DNA from: Streptomyces sp. NBC_01454
GTDB taxonomy: Bacteria; Actinomycetota; Actinomycetes; Streptomycetales; Streptomycetaceae
Direction: 5' to 3'
Assembly: GCF_036227565.1 (NCBI RefSeq)
Contig: NZ_CP109460.1
Location: 2,914,001 to 2,978,000, forward strand
Length of the DNA: 64,000 nucleotides
In this document: positions 16,180-25,388 of the stretch, piece by piece
Position numbering within the stretch: position 1 is the stretch's first letter
Layout: each line of letters starts with the position of its first letter
The notes under the pieces: generated by a model
Database searches by the model: none
What the model saw: only the letters and a program-made list of their open reading frames with translations
What the model was told of the DNA's origin: nothing
Translations under genes and position numbers: made by a program

Positions 16180-17139
16180 TCAGTCCTTCGCTATCCGCAC
16201 CGGCAGGCCGCGCAGCGCGCCCCGCAGCGCCCGGGCGAACTCCCCGAACTCCTCCTGGCGCGCCCCGCCCGTCCGCATGGCCAGCGCGACGGTCCGCGAC
16301 GGTGCCGGATCCGCGAAGTACCCGGTGGTGAGCTGGTCGTTGCGGCCGGTCTCGACCCGCAGCGCGGTGCGCGGCAGCAGGGTCACCCCGAGGCCGCCGG
16401 CCACCAGCTGCACCAGCGTGGACAGGCCCGCCGCGCTGGTCGTCACGGGGGTGTTCTCGTCCCGGCCGGCCTCCCGGCAGATGTCCAGGGCCTGGTCGCG
16501 CAGACAGTGCCCCTCGTCGAGCAGCAGCAGATCCAGCTCCTTCAGGGCCTGGCGCGGGATGTCGCCGCGGCCGCCGAGCCAGTGCTCCTTGGGGGCGACC
16601 AGGACGAAGTCCTCGTCGAAGAGCGGGAGTTCGGTGACCTGGGGCACGCCGAGGGGGACGGCGAGCAGCAGCAGGTCGAGCCGCCCCTGGGCCAGGCCCT
16701 CCAGGAGGGAGGCGGTCTGCTCCTCGTGCACCTGGAGGTCCAGATCGGGATAGGTGTCATGGACCAGCCGCAGCACGGCCGGCAGCAGATACGGCGCGAC
16801 GGTCGGGATGACGCCGAGCCGCAGCACCCCGGTGAACGGCGCGCGGGCCGCCTCCGCCTCCTCCAGCAGATCCCCGACGGCCTCCAGGACCGTACGGGCC
16901 CGCGCGGCCACCCGCTCCCCCGCGGGCGACAACAGCACCTTGCGCGTCGTACGCTCCAGCAGCTGCACCCCGAGGGTCTCCTCCAGCGCGGAGACCGCCC
17001 CGGACAGCGCGGGCTGGCTCATCCCGATCTCGGCCGCCGCCTCGCGGAAATGCAGATGCTCGGCCACCGCCGCGAACGCCCGCAGCTGGGCCAGGCTGGG
17101 CTGGCGGGGCCGGCCGCCCCCACTCACCGATGTCGCCAC
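16180..17139 (-). CDS. oxyR: LysR-type peroxide sensor OxyR
   Basis: 319 residues from GTG 17139, which has GGAGG ten bases upstream. The N-terminal winged helix reads QPSLAQLRAFAAVAEHLHFREAAAEIGMSQPALSG. The substrate domain contains DEGHCLRDQALDIC, where the two cysteines (about 212 and 221) match the disulfide pair of peroxide-sensing OxyR. It is divergent from ahpC with 132 bases between, the standard layout in which oxidised OxyR activates ahpCD and controls itself. Hydrogen peroxide would oxidise the cysteine pair and switch DNA binding. Confidence 0.95.
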   Translation of the reverse strand: MATSVSGGGRPRQPSLAQLRAFAAVAEHLHFREAAAEIGMSQPALSGAVSALEETLGVQLLERTTRKVLLSPAGERVAARARTVLEAVGDLLEEAEAARAPFTGVLRLGVIPTVAPYLLPAVLRLVHDTYPDLDLQVHEEQTASLLEGLAQGRLDLLLLAVPLGVPQVTELPLFDEDFVLVAPKEHWLGGRGDIPRQALKELDLLLLDEGHCLRDQALDICREAGRDENTPVTTSAAGLSTLVQLVAGGLGVTLLPRTALRVETGRNDQLTTGYFADPAPSRTVALAMRTGGARQEEFGEFARALRGALRGLPVRIAKD

Positions 17140-17271
17140 TGATAACCACCTCCGATCAACATCAACCAGTCTAGCTATTTCACTGATCAATGCCTCCTGT
17201 GGCACTGTGAGACCCGTCCAAGCCTCGAGGAAAGACCCCAAAAGGGAATTTCTGCGCAACAAGGAGAGTAC
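17140..17271. promoter_or_regulatory. Divergent oxyR / ahpC control region
   Basis: The 132-base region is AT-richer than its flanks. It has three ATCAA[CT] units (17155-17160, 17161-17166 and 17186-17191), two of them within GATCAA, around the sequence TCTAGCTATTTCACT. LysR-type activators need tandem half-sites in such a divergent region, so this is where OxyR should bind. I could not fix -35/-10 boxes with confidence. The ahpC ribosome site AAGGAGAG is at 17259-17266. Confidence 0.5.
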
Positions 17272-17826
17272 GTGCTCACTGTCGGTGACAAGTTCCCCGA
17301 GTTCGACCTGACCGCCTGCGTTTCGCTGGAGCAGGGCCAGGAGTTCGAGCAGATCAACCACAAGACCTACGAGGGCAAGTGGAAGATCGTCTTTGCGTGG
17401 CCCAAGGACTTCACCTTCGTGTGCCCCACCGAGATCGCCGCCTTCGGCAAGCTGAACGACGAGTTCGCCGACCGTGACGCCCAGGTCCTCGGCTTCTCCG
17501 GCGACTCCGAGTTCGTGCACCACGCCTGGCGCAAGGACCACCCGGACCTGACCGACCTGCCCTTCCCCATGCTCGCCGACTCCAAGCACGAGCTCATGCG
17601 CGACCTGGGCATCGAGGGCGAGGACGGCTTCGCGCAGCGCGCCGTCTTCATCGTCGACCAGAACAACGAGATCCAGTTCACCATGGTGACCGCCGGTTCC
17701 GTCGGCCGTAACCCCAAGGAGGTCCTCCGGGTCCTCGACGCGCTGCAGACCGACGAGCTGTGCCCCTGCAACTGGTCCAAGGGCGACGAGACCCTCGACC
17801 CGGTCGCGCTGCTCTCGGGCGAGTGA
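17272..17826 (+). CDS. ahpC: Alkyl hydroperoxide reductase AhpC (2-Cys peroxiredoxin)
   Basis: 184 residues. Reduces organic and hydrogen peroxides. The peroxidatic Cys is in FTFVCPTEIAAF (about 51), and the C-terminal ELCPCNWSKGDETL holds the two further cysteines (about 164 and 166) characteristic of actinobacterial AhpC, which is recycled by AhpD instead of AhpF. GTG start with AAGGAGAG upstream. ahpD follows after 32 bases as the obligate partner, and oxyR is divergent. Confidence 0.97.
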   Translation: MLTVGDKFPEFDLTACVSLEQGQEFEQINHKTYEGKWKIVFAWPKDFTFVCPTEIAAFGKLNDEFADRDAQVLGFSGDSEFVHHAWRKDHPDLTDLPFPMLADSKHELMRDLGIEGEDGFAQRAVFIVDQNNEIQFTMVTAGSVGRNPKEVLRVLDALQTDELCPCNWSKGDETLDPVALLSGE

Positions 17827-17858
17827 CACTCCGCTAGCGAACTGGAGGCTGATCTGAC

Positions 17859-18392
17859 ATGGCTCTCGACGAACTGAAGTCCGCCGTACCGGACTACGCC
17901 AAGGACCTGAAGCTGAACCTCGGCTCGGTCATCGGCAACAGCGACCTTCCGCAGCAGCAGCTGTGGGGCACCGTGCTGGCCTGCGCGATCGCTTCGCGCT
18001 CGCCGAAGGTGCTGCGCGAGCTGGAGCCGGAGGCGAAGGCGAACCTCTCCGCCGAGGCGTACGCCGCCGCCAAGTCGGCGGCCGCCATCATGGCGATGAA
18101 CAACGTCTTCTACCGGACCCGACACCTGCTGTCGGACCCGGAGTACGGCAACCTGCGCGCCGGTCTGCGGATGAACGTCATCGGCAACCCGGGCGTGGAC
18201 AAGGTCGACTTCGAGCTGTGGTCGCTGGCCGTCTCGGCCATCAACGGCTGCGGTATGTGCCTGGACTCGCACGAGCAGGTGCTCCGCAAGGCCGGTGTGG
18301 ACCGCGAGACGATCCAGGAGGCCGTGAAGATCGCGTCCGTCCTGCAGGCCGTCGGCGCCACCCTCGACGCCGAGGCCGCGCTCGCCGAGTAA
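17859..18392 (+). CDS. ahpD: Alkyl hydroperoxidase AhpD
   Basis: 177 residues. All-helical CMD-fold protein that reduces AhpC, linking it to a lipoamide/dihydrolipoyl system. The active site is [12 protein letters not shown], giving the CxxC pair (about 131 and 134) and the proton-relay His. ACTGGAGG precedes the ATG, and a strong terminator follows. With ahpC it forms a two-gene operon under OxyR. Confidence 0.97.
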   Translation: MALDELKSAVPDYAKDLKLNLGSVIGNSDLPQQQLWGTVLACAIASRSPKVLRELEPEAKANLSAEAYAAAKSAAAIMAMNNVFYRTRHLLSDPEYGNLRAGLRMNVIGNPGVDKVDFELWSLAVSAINGCGMCLDSHEQVLRKAGVDRETIQEAVKIASVLQAVGATLDAEAALAE

Positions 18393-18418
18393 CTCCGGCC
18401 GGCGCGACTCACGCAGCG

Positions 18419-18453
18419 CAGAACCCCGCAGACGTCAGGTCTGCGGGGTTCTG
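18419..18453. terminator. ahpCD terminator
   Basis: CAGAACCCCGCAGAC (18419-18433) pairs perfectly with GTCTGCGGGGTTCTG (18439-18453) around a five-base loop. A 15-bp stem between convergent genes, so probably used from both sides. Confidence 0.88.
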
Positions 18454-18480
18454 TGCGCTCTGTCGCTGTTGCGCGGCGGG

Positions 18481-20022
18481 CTACTCCCGCTCCTCCCCGG
18501 AGGGTTGCGGCGCGGGCGCCGGCGGCGGGGTCGGGGCGAGGGCCAGCGCCGTGGCGCCGCGCGGGGCCACCGACATCCGCAGCGCCTGCTCCCTGGAGTA
18601 GGAACGGAGGTAGCCGACCACCGTGTTGGTGACCGCCACCAGCGGGACCGCGACGACCGCACCGCCGATGCCCGCGATCAGCCCGCCCGCGGCGACCGAG
18701 AGGATCACCGCCAGCGGATGGACCCGCACCGCCCGGCCCAGGATGAACGGCTGCAGGACATGGCCCTCGATCTGCTGGACGGCCAGCACGACCGCCAGCA
18801 CCATCAGCGCCGTGAACACCCCGTTCGCGACCAGGGCGATCACACACGCCAGCGCCCCCGAGACCACCGCGCCGATCAGCGGGATGAACGCGAACAGGAA
18901 GATGAAGACGGCCAGCGGCACGGCCAGCGGCACATTGAGGAAGTAGAGGCCGATGCCGATGAAGATGGCGTCGATCAGGGCGACGACGACCGTGCCGCGC
19001 ACATAGGCGGTCAGCGTCCGCCAGGCCCGCGGCCCGGCGCCCGCCACGCCCTCCCGGGCCGCGCTCGGGACCAGCTTGAGCAGCCAGTTCCAGATCCGGC
19101 GGCCGTCGTAGAGCAGGAAGAGCGTGGTGAACATCGCCAGCAGGATGCCGGTGAACACCTCCAGGACGACGGTGACGCCCTCCAGGCCGGCCGAGGTGAT
19201 CGCCTCGGTGTTGGCGCCGATCGCGTCCTGGAGATTCTTGGCGATGTGGTTGATCTGGGACTCGGTCACATGGAACGGGCTCTTCAGCAGCCAGCCCTTG
19301 AGCTCGGTGATGCCCTCCTGGATGCGGCTGGACACCGAGTCGATGTTGTCCTGGACCTGCCAGACCACAAACCATCCGACCAGGCCCATGATGACGAACC
19401 CGCCGATGAAGGTCAGCGCGGTGGCCGGCCCGCGCGGCAGCCCGCGCTGGCGCAGCCAGGCCACCGTGGGCTGCAGCAGCGCGGTGATCAGCGCCGCCGC
19501 GATGAAGGCCAGCACGACCAGTTCGATGGTGGTGATGACCCGCGCCAGCACCCAGAGGGTGGCGGCCAGCACCAGCAGCCGCCAGCCCGCCTCGGCGGCG
19601 ACCCGTACGCCCCACGGCACCGCGTCGACCGGATCGGGAGGCGCCGCGACGGCCGGGGCGTAGGAGGGCGGCGGGGGAACGGTCTCCGGCGGCGCGGGCG
19701 GCAGGGACGACGGTGCGAGCTCGGTCGCGGGGTGCGGCACCCCGTCCGTCGCTTCCGGCAGGTGCGTACGGGGCACGGTGAGCGTGCCCAACGCGCCGTC
19801 GCGCACCGCCGAGGTGTCCGCCGGGCCGTCGGCCGCGGGGGCGTCCGCCTGCCCGGCACGCCTCAGCTCTTCCGGGTCGTCGGCGTCCCCCAAGGAGTCC
19901 GACAAGCTCCCGCCAGGGGGGACCCCCATGGCCTCCGCACGGCGGCGCTGCTGCTCCATCCGCTGCGAGAGCCGTGTCAGACCGGCGCCGAGGCCACCGA
20001 CCCACTGAGGCAATCTGGACAT
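18481..20022 (-). CDS. AI-2E/PerM family membrane permease
   Basis: 513 residues from ATG 20022, preceded by GAGGAAGG. About 140 N-terminal residues are cytoplasmic, basic then Pro/Ala-rich and probably disordered. The AI-2E transporter domain follows, starting WRLLVLAATLWVLARVITTIELVVLAFI, with about eight membrane segments and the family motif FIPLIGAVVSG near 400. The C-terminus is again Pro-rich. Members include E. coli TqsA and PerM, and halotolerance transporters; the name does not prove autoinducer transport, and Streptomyces use other signals. Convergent with ahpCD. Confidence 0.88.
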   Translation of the reverse strand: MSRLPQWVGGLGAGLTRLSQRMEQQRRRAEAMGVPPGGSLSDSLGDADDPEELRRAGQADAPAADGPADTSAVRDGALGTLTVPRTHLPEATDGVPHPATELAPSSLPPAPPETVPPPPSYAPAVAAPPDPVDAVPWGVRVAAEAGWRLLVLAATLWVLARVITTIELVVLAFIAAALITALLQPTVAWLRQRGLPRGPATALTFIGGFVIMGLVGWFVVWQVQDNIDSVSSRIQEGITELKGWLLKSPFHVTESQINHIAKNLQDAIGANTEAITSAGLEGVTVVLEVFTGILLAMFTTLFLLYDGRRIWNWLLKLVPSAAREGVAGAGPRAWRTLTAYVRGTVVVALIDAIFIGIGLYFLNVPLAVPLAVFIFLFAFIPLIGAVVSGALACVIALVANGVFTALMVLAVVLAVQQIEGHVLQPFILGRAVRVHPLAVILSVAAGGLIAGIGGAVVAVPLVAVTNTVVGYLRSYSREQALRMSVAPRGATALALAPTPPPAPAPQPSGEERE

Positions 20023-20087
20023 GTGCCTTCCTCTTCCCCTCCCGCACGCCACAACCTGACGGGCACGACGTTACCCGCGCCGACGCA

Positions 20088-20122
20088 CGAAACCCCCGAC
20101 GCTGGCGCGTTCGGGGGTTTCG
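20088..20122 (-). terminator. Terminator of the transglycosylase gene
   Basis: CGAAACCCCCGA (20088-20099) pairs with TCGGGGGTTTCG (20111-20122), a 12-bp stem with an 11-base loop, just downstream of the transglycosylase stop on the minus strand and ahead of the AI-2E-type gene. Confidence 0.75.
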
Positions 20123-20150
20123 GACGTACGGGTGGTGGTACCCGGCGGGC

Positions 20151-20879
20151 CTAGTACCAGCTGTTGGCCTGCCAGAACGACCAGGCGCCGCAGGGGCTGC
20201 CGTAGCGGTCGTTCATGTAGTTCAGGCCCCACTTGATCTGGGTGGCCGGGTTCGTCTGCCAGTCGGAGCCCGCCGAGGACATCTTGGAGCCGGGGAGCGC
20301 CTGGACGAGCCCGTAGGCGCCCGAGCCGGCGTTGGTGGCGCGGTAGTTCCAGCCGGACTCGTGGTCCACGATGTTGCTGAAGCACTGGAACTGGTCGCCC
20401 GCCATCATCTGGCGCGCGATGGCCTGGGTCTCGGAGACGGAGTACGAGCTCTTGCCGAGCAGGTTGCTGACGTCACGCGAGGAGGAGCGGGACGCGGCCT
20501 GCTCCTTCTTCTTGCGCGCATCGGCGTCCTTCTTGGCCTGTGCCTCCTCTGCGGCGTCCTTCTTGCTCTTCGCCGTTTCAGCGGCTGCCTTGCGAGCCGA
20601 CTCCTGTGCGGACTTCAGGGCTGCCGTGTCCGCCTGGGTGGACTGGTCGTCCGCCTGCTGCGTCAGGGATGCCGTCTGCACCTGTGCCTGGGCGCCTGCG
20701 GGGATGTCAGCGATCGTCGCGTCGGCAGCGGTCGCCTCGGTGTTGCCTACCGAGGCGGGCTCGTTGCCCGCGGCGACGCCGACCACGGCGCCGACGGTGG
20801 TGACCGCGGTGGCGGATGCCACGGCGAATCCCCGGACCGAGATCCGGCTCACACGTTTTCCTTCCAGCATCGACCGCAT
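20151..20879 (-). CDS. Secreted lytic transglycosylase-like protein
   Basis: 242 residues. A basic start and hydrophobic segment (VRGFAVASATAVTTVGAVVGVAAG) act as a signal peptide, so it is exported. Residues 60-135 are Ala/Lys/Glu-rich and coiled-coil-like (KSAQESARKAAAETAKSKKD), suggesting a spacer that reaches into the wall. The C-terminal SLT-like domain holds FSNIVDHESGWNYRATNAGSGAYGLVQALPGSKM, with the catalytic Glu in DHESGW, and ends CGAWSFWQANSWY. It is the Rpf-like/SLT class of peptidoglycan-cleaving enzymes that actinomycetes use in growth and spore germination. The ATG at 20870, nine bases inside, is an equally good start. Confidence 0.88.
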   Translation of the reverse strand: MRSMLEGKRVSRISVRGFAVASATAVTTVGAVVGVAAGNEPASVGNTEATAADATIADIPAGAQAQVQTASLTQQADDQSTQADTAALKSAQESARKAAAETAKSKKDAAEEAQAKKDADARKKKEQAASRSSSRDVSNLLGKSSYSVSETQAIARQMMAGDQFQCFSNIVDHESGWNYRATNAGSGAYGLVQALPGSKMSSAGSDWQTNPATQIKWGLNYMNDRYGSPCGAWSFWQANSWY

Positions 20880-21202
20880 AGGTGACCTCGCGGACGCAAT
20901 CGTGCCCCTGGCGCTGGTCTCCCCTTGTTCCGGACCCGGTTGAGCGGGTGGGACCGGCTGGTCACGGGAGGCACTGGCCCGGTACGTCCCCCTCGGGGTC
21001 CGCGTGGTGCTCGGGCGGCATACGGCGACTCACTATGAAGTTCGATCGTTCTACACCGCTGGGGGTGTTGGGTGCCGTATGCGGGGCCTGACAGGACCCA
21101 GACTCTGCCCGAACGGCACGCCGGGAATCAATTCCCCGCTGGGTGTGAAAGCTCACACCTCGTTTACCGTCAAGGATTTTCGGATAACCACGCACAGCAC
21201 AA
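20880..21202 (-). other. Untranslated leader/promoter region of the transglycosylase gene
   Basis: 323 bases without a gene. It contains GGTGTGA (21142-21148) with TCACACC (21153-21159) as a tight dyad, and GCATACGGC (21018-21026) that can pair with GCCGTATGC (21074-21082) across 47 bases. On the minus strand TTGACG lies just before the dyad. Long structured leaders are common before actinomycete wall hydrolase genes, but I cannot match a known riboswitch core here. Confidence 0.35.
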
Positions 21203-21240
21203 CGCCGCCCGGCTAAGCTCCTTCGCTTCGCCGGGCGGCG
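21203..21240 (-). terminator. phoH terminator
   Basis: CGCCGCCCGGC (21203-21213) pairs with GCCGGGCGGCG (21230-21240). AAGC and GCTT inside extend the stem after one mismatch. It lies 16 bases past the phoH stop. Confidence 0.8.
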
Positions 21241-21256
21241 CCGTGTTCACAACGGG

Positions 21257-22657
21257 TCAGATCCTGCCGTCCTCCAGCATTTCGGTCACCAGCGCCGCGA
21301 TCGGCGAACGCTCCGAGCGGTTCAGCGTGACGTGCGCGAACAGCGGATGCCCCTTCAGCTTCTCGACCACCGCGACCACGCCGTCGTACCGCCCGACCCG
21401 GAGGTTGTCGCGCTGGGCGACGTCATGGGTCAGTACCACCCGGGAGTTGGCCCCGATACGGGACAGAACCGTCAAAAGGACGTTCCGCTCCAGCGACTGG
21501 GCCTCGTCCACGATGACGAACGCGTCATGCAGCGACCGCCCGCGGATATGGGTCAGCGGCAGCACCTCCAACATGCCGCGTCCCACCACCTCTTCGATGA
21601 CCTCCTTGCTGGTCACCGCGGACAGCGTGTCGAAGACGGCCTGAGCCCAGGGGCTCATCTTCTCCGCCTCGCTGCCCGGCAGATAGCCCAGCTCCTGCCC
21701 GCCGACGGCGTACAGCGGACGGAACACCATCACCTTGCGGTGCTGCCGGCGCTCCAGAACGGCCTCCAGGCCCGCGCACAGCGCCAGCGCCGACTTGCCG
21801 GTACCGGCCCGCCCGCCCATCGAGACGATGCCGACGTCCGGGTCGAGCAGCAGATCCAGCGCGATCCGCTGCTCGGCGCTGCGGCCGTGGATGCCGAAGG
21901 CCTCCCGGTCGCCCCGCACGAGGCGGACCCCGCCCTCCGCGGTGACCCGCCCGAGCGCCTTGCCGCGCTCGGACTGCAGCACAAGTCCGGTATGCACCGG
22001 CAGTTCGGACACTTCCGGCACCTCGGCGATCTCCGCGGCGAACAGCTCATCGACCTGTTCCGCGGAGATGGTCAGCTCGGCCATCCCCGTCCAGCCGGAG
22101 TCGGTGATCGCGAGCTCGGCGCGGTACTCCTCGGCCACCAGCCCGACCGAGGACGCCTTGATGCGCAGCGGCAGATCCTTGGAGACGACCGTGACGTCAT
22201 GCCCCTCGGCCTGCAGATTGCGCGCCACCGCGAGGATCCGCGAGTCGTTGTCCCCGAGCCGGAAGCCCGCGGGCAGGATCCCGGGATCGGAGTGGTTCAG
22301 CTCGACCCGGAGCGACCCGCCGAGGTCTCCGATGGGGATGGGCGCATCCAGCCTCCCGAACTGCACCCGGTACCCGTCCAGCAGACGCAGCGCCTGCCGG
22401 GCGAAGTAGCCGAGCTCCGGATGGTGCCTCTTGGCTTCCAGTTCCGTGACCACGACGACCGGCAGCACGACCTCGTGCTCGTCGAAGCGGGACATGGCGC
22501 CTGGATCCGCCAGCAGGACACTGGTGTCGAGAACATAGGTGCGCCGGTCGTTGTCACGGCGCTGTTTGCTGTTCACCACGGTGGGACGAACCCCCTCGGA
22601 TGAGGTCGGGGTGCGACGGCGTCGCGGGGCGGTGTGCTCCTGGGTCCGCCGTGCCAC
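21257..22657 (-). CDS. phoH: PhoH-family ATPase with N-terminal PIN domain
   Basis: 466 residues. After a basic N-terminus, the PIN nuclease-like domain starts at [14 protein letters not shown] (Asp about 44) with conserved acids in [26 protein letters not shown] and [16 protein letters not shown]. The C-terminal PhoH domain has Walker [14 protein letters not shown] (about 278-290) and Walker [18 protein letters not shown]-PhoH proteins (YlaK-like, mycobacterial PhoH2-related) act as ATP-dependent RNA helicase/ribonucleases. The GTG giving [10 protein letters not shown] (residue 27 or 28) is an alternative start, since the first 26 residues look unstructured. Single-gene unit with its own terminator. 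Confidence 0.9.
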   Translation of the reverse strand: MARRTQEHTAPRRRRTPTSSEGVRPTVVNSKQRRDNDRRTYVLDTSVLLADPGAMSRFDEHEVVLPVVVVTELEAKRHHPELGYFARQALRLLDGYRVQFGRLDAPIPIGDLGGSLRVELNHSDPGILPAGFRLGDNDSRILAVARNLQAEGHDVTVVSKDLPLRIKASSVGLVAEEYRAELAITDSGWTGMAELTISAEQVDELFAAEIAEVPEVSELPVHTGLVLQSERGKALGRVTAEGGVRLVRGDREAFGIHGRSAEQRIALDLLLDPDVGIVSMGGRAGTGKSALALCAGLEAVLERRQHRKVMVFRPLYAVGGQELGYLPGSEAEKMSPWAQAVFDTLSAVTSKEVIEEVVGRGMLEVLPLTHIRGRSLHDAFVIVDEAQSLERNVLLTVLSRIGANSRVVLTHDVAQRDNLRVGRYDGVVAVVEKLKGHPLFAHVTLNRSERSPIAALVTEMLEDGRI

Positions 22658-23170
22658 CGGCTACCGCTGGGCGGCGTCCCCAGGACCCCCGGCCATCTCG
22701 TGACCGGACCGGGCTCGGACCACAATGCGCGGGCCGAGCGCCGGCCCCCCGCGTCGACCGTGCGGTACGCACGGACCTCCGTGATGTGCAAAGGGCCTCC
22801 CGGGCGGACGACTCCATGTCGTCCGCTGAGATGCGGCGCCCGATGGCTTGTTCCGGACGCCGACCTGGAAGGGATATTCCCTCGAACGCCCGCAGCCATG
22901 CCACGGCATATGACGCACGGTCGGTGAACCTTTGGCAACACCTGCCTGCCGGGCGGCCGGCACACGGAGCGGGCCGCCCGGAGGGATGCGGTGTCAGAAG
23001 GGGCCCCGCCGGGGGTTCGTGGCGCCGGCGGGGCGGAGGACGCCCGAGGGAAATATCGGGACGTAAGGGTCATACGGGACAGAGGTGAGAGAGGACTCGA
23101 ATGGCCCAGCCTGCCGCCCCGTCACCCCGGTGCCGGGGCGGGGCACCGGGCGGGATGTGGCGGACCCGCC
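22658..23170. other. 513-base gene-free region, with uppS terminator
   Basis: No reading frame here has the codon bias or similarity of a real gene. The part near 23170 holds a hairpin, CCCGGTGCC (23126-23134) with GGCACCGGG (23142-23150), which terminates the uppS message on the minus strand. The rest is presumably the phoH promoter and leader. I see no tRNA or recognisable small RNA. Confidence 0.5.
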
Positions 23171-23968
23171 CTAGAAGCCGTAGCGGCGGTGCCGGGCGGC
23201 GTAGTCGCGCAGCGCCCGCAGGAAGTCGACCTTCCGGAACGCCGGCCAGAAGACCTCGCAGAAGTAGTACTCCGAATGGGCGCTCTGCCACAGCATGAAG
23301 CCCGACAGCCGCTGCTCACCGCTGGTACGGATCACCAGGTCCGGGTCGGGCTGGCCGCGGGTGTAGAGGTGCTCGGAGATCAGGTCGATGTCGACGATCT
23401 CGGCGAGCTGCTCGAAGGAGGTGCCGCGCTCGGCGTGTTCCAGCAGCAGCGAGCGCACCGCGTCGGCGATCTCCTGCCGGCCGCCGTACCCGACCGCGAC
23501 GTTCACCATGACGCCCTTGTTGTCCGCGGTGGCCTGCTCGGACTCCTTGAGCACCCGCTGGGTGGCGGTGGGCAGCAGATCGCGGTTGCCGACGTGATGC
23601 ACCCGCCAGCGGCCGTCGGCGGCCAGACCGCGGACGGTGTTCTCGATGATGCCCAGCAGCGGCCTCAGCTCGGCCTCGGGCCGGTCGAGATTGTCCGTCG
23701 ACAGCAGCCAGAGCGTGACGACCCCGACGCCGGTCTCCTCGCACCAGCCGAGCAGCTCACCGATCTTGTCCGCGCCCGCCTGGTGGCCCTGCTCTGTCGT
23801 GCGCCCGTCGGCCCGCGCCCAGCGCCGGTTGCCGTCCAGGATGACGCCGATGTGCTGGGGCACCTGGGTGTGATCCAGGCGGCCCTCCACCCTGCGCGCA
23901 TACAGCCGGTAGACCAGATTGCGCAGTGCGGGCGGATAAGGGATGCGCATCCCGGAAGATCGCAGCAT
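23171..23968 (-). CDS. uppS: Isoprenyl transferase (cis-prenyltransferase, UppS family)
   Basis: 265 residues. Condenses isopentenyl diphosphate units in Z configuration to make the polyprenyl carrier for cell-wall lipids. Conserved blocks are HIGVILDGNRRWA with the catalytic Asp (about 46), LWLLSTDNLDRPEAEL, VNVAVGYGGRQEI and PDLVIRTSGEQRLSGFMLWQSAHSEYYF. Actinomycetes often have two such enzymes, one making short Z-farnesyl products and one the long-chain carrier. This N-terminus (YRLYARRVEGRL) resembles the short-chain type, but chain length is not decided here. ATG 23968 was chosen; ATG 23950 is possible. Confidence 0.92.
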   Translation of the reverse strand: MLRSSGMRIPYPPALRNLVYRLYARRVEGRLDHTQVPQHIGVILDGNRRWARADGRTTEQGHQAGADKIGELLGWCEETGVGVVTLWLLSTDNLDRPEAELRPLLGIIENTVRGLAADGRWRVHHVGNRDLLPTATQRVLKESEQATADNKGVMVNVAVGYGGRQEIADAVRSLLLEHAERGTSFEQLAEIVDIDLISEHLYTRGQPDPDLVIRTSGEQRLSGFMLWQSAHSEYYFCEVFWPAFRKVDFLRALRDYAARHRRYGF

Positions 23969-24090
23969 GTGTGGTCCAACCCCTCCGTACCAATGGCGGT
24001 CACCCCCGTCGCCTCAAGGGAGCAACTTTACTTCTCGGCTGTCTCGGCAGCCCAATCAGGTGGTCACAAGTACGTGATAGGGAGATGAGC

Positions 24091-25122
24091 ATGACTGGCA
24101 CCGACTACCACGCTGCGGATTCCCGCTACGACTCGATGAAGTACCGGCGAACAGGTCGCAGTGGACTCAAACTCCCGGCTATCTCCCTTGGACTCTGGCA
24201 CAACTTCGGTGACGACCGCACCCTGAGCTCCCAGCGCGCCATCCTGCGCCGCGCCTTCGACCTGGGCGTCACCCACTTCGATCTGGCCAACAACTACGGT
24301 CCGCCGGCCGGGTCCGCCGAGCTGAACTTCGGAAAGATCTTCGCGCAGGACTTCCGCCGCTACCGCGACGAGATGATTCTCTCGACGAAGGCCGGATATC
24401 TGATGCATCCGGGTCCGTACGGCGAATGGGGTTCGCGGAAATATCTCCTCTCGTCGCTGGATGCGTCGCTGCGGCGGATGGGCGTCGATTACGTCGATAT
24501 CTTCTACTCGCACCGCTTCGATCCCGACACTCCGCTCGAGGAGACGATGGGTGCGCTGGCGTCCGCCGTCCAGCAGGGCAAGGCGCTCTATGCCGGTATC
24601 TCCTCCTACAACGCCGAGCAGACCCGGAACGCGGCCGGAATCCTGCGCGCCATGGGCGTACCGGCCCTGATCCACCAGCCCTCCTATTCGATGATCAACC
24701 GCTGGACCGAGGACGACCTGCTGCTGGACACCCTCGAGGCCGAGGGCATGGGCTGCATCTCTTTTGCGCCACTGGCACAGGGCCTGCTGACGGACACCTA
24801 TCTGCACGGCATCCCCGAGGGCTCGCGCGCCGCCCAGGGCAAGTCGCTGGACCCGGGTCTGCTGTCCGACGAGGTCGTCCGCCGGCTGCGCGGCCTGAAC
24901 GACATCGCCGCCCGCCGCGGCCAGTCGCTGGCCCAGCTCGCCCTGCGCTGGGTGCTGCGCGACGGGCGGATGACCTCCGCGCTGATCGGTGCCAGCAGCG
25001 TCGCCCAGTTGGAGGCCAATATCGCGGCCCTGGACGCCCCCGGGATCACGGACGCCGAACTGGCCGAGATCGACGAGTTCGCCAGGACGACGGACGGCGT
25101 GAACATCTGGGCCCGGCGGTAG
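24091..25122 (+). CDS. Aldo/keto reductase (YghZ/Gpr-like)
   Basis: 343 residues from the ATG at 24091, which has AGGGAG six bases upstream; an ATG two codons earlier sits too close to that site. Of AKR14/YghZ type, it reduces L-glyceraldehyde 3-phosphate or methylglyoxal-like aldehydes with NADPH. Motifs: MKYRRTGRSGLKLPAISLGLW at the start, FDLANNYGPPAGSAE with the catalytic Tyr (about 69), STKAGYLMHPGPYGEWGSRKYLLSSLDASL with the catalytic Lys, and DIFYSHRFDPDTPLEETM. Divergent from uppS (122 bases between). Confidence 0.92.
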   Translation: MTGTDYHAADSRYDSMKYRRTGRSGLKLPAISLGLWHNFGDDRTLSSQRAILRRAFDLGVTHFDLANNYGPPAGSAELNFGKIFAQDFRRYRDEMILSTKAGYLMHPGPYGEWGSRKYLLSSLDASLRRMGVDYVDIFYSHRFDPDTPLEETMGALASAVQQGKALYAGISSYNAEQTRNAAGILRAMGVPALIHQPSYSMINRWTEDDLLLDTLEAEGMGCISFAPLAQGLLTDTYLHGIPEGSRAAQGKSLDPGLLSDEVVRRLRGLNDIAARRGQSLAQLALRWVLRDGRMTSALIGASSVAQLEANIAALDAPGITDAELAEIDEFARTTDGVNIWARR

Positions 25123-25210
25123 CGGACCCCTCGGCCCGTGCCCCCGCGGGGACGGGCACGCCGCCCCTGTGCGCGGCCGCCGGTGCGGCGCCGCCCGGGC
25201 AACAAAAAGC

Positions 25211-25244
25211 GGGCCGGTCCGTGGGGGGGGATACGGACCGGCCC
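25211..25244. terminator. Terminator between convergent aldo/keto reductase and prepilin peptidase genes
   Basis: GGGCCGGTCCGT (25211-25222) pairs with ACGGACCGGCCC (25233-25244), a 12-bp stem with a G-rich loop. A smaller hairpin, CGTGCCC (25137-25143) with GGGCACG (25154-25160), lies directly after the reductase stop. Confidence 0.8.
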
Positions 25245-25388
25245 GAGGGGGGGTTTCCACCATAACCCCGCGGGCGGGGTGCTGTGTGCACCGGCGCGCG
25301 CCGCGGCGTGGCTCGCGGGGGTGGATGCGTACGGACGGGGTCCTCCCGCGCGCGGGGCCGGCGCCTCCCCGGCGCGAGCGGGGCGCGG

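Noticed and set aside
21142..21159. A Crp-like site (GTGTGA...TCACAC)
   Set aside because: The centre is four bases instead of the six needed for the TGTGA-N6-TCACA spacing.
20880..21202. A c-di-AMP (ydaO-type) riboswitch before the transglycosylase gene
   Set aside because: Such leaders are common here in Streptomyces, but I could not find the conserved core sequences on the minus strand.
22658..23170. Several short open frames in the gap between phoH and uppS
   Set aside because: None has third-position GC bias, a ribosome site or a recognisable domain.
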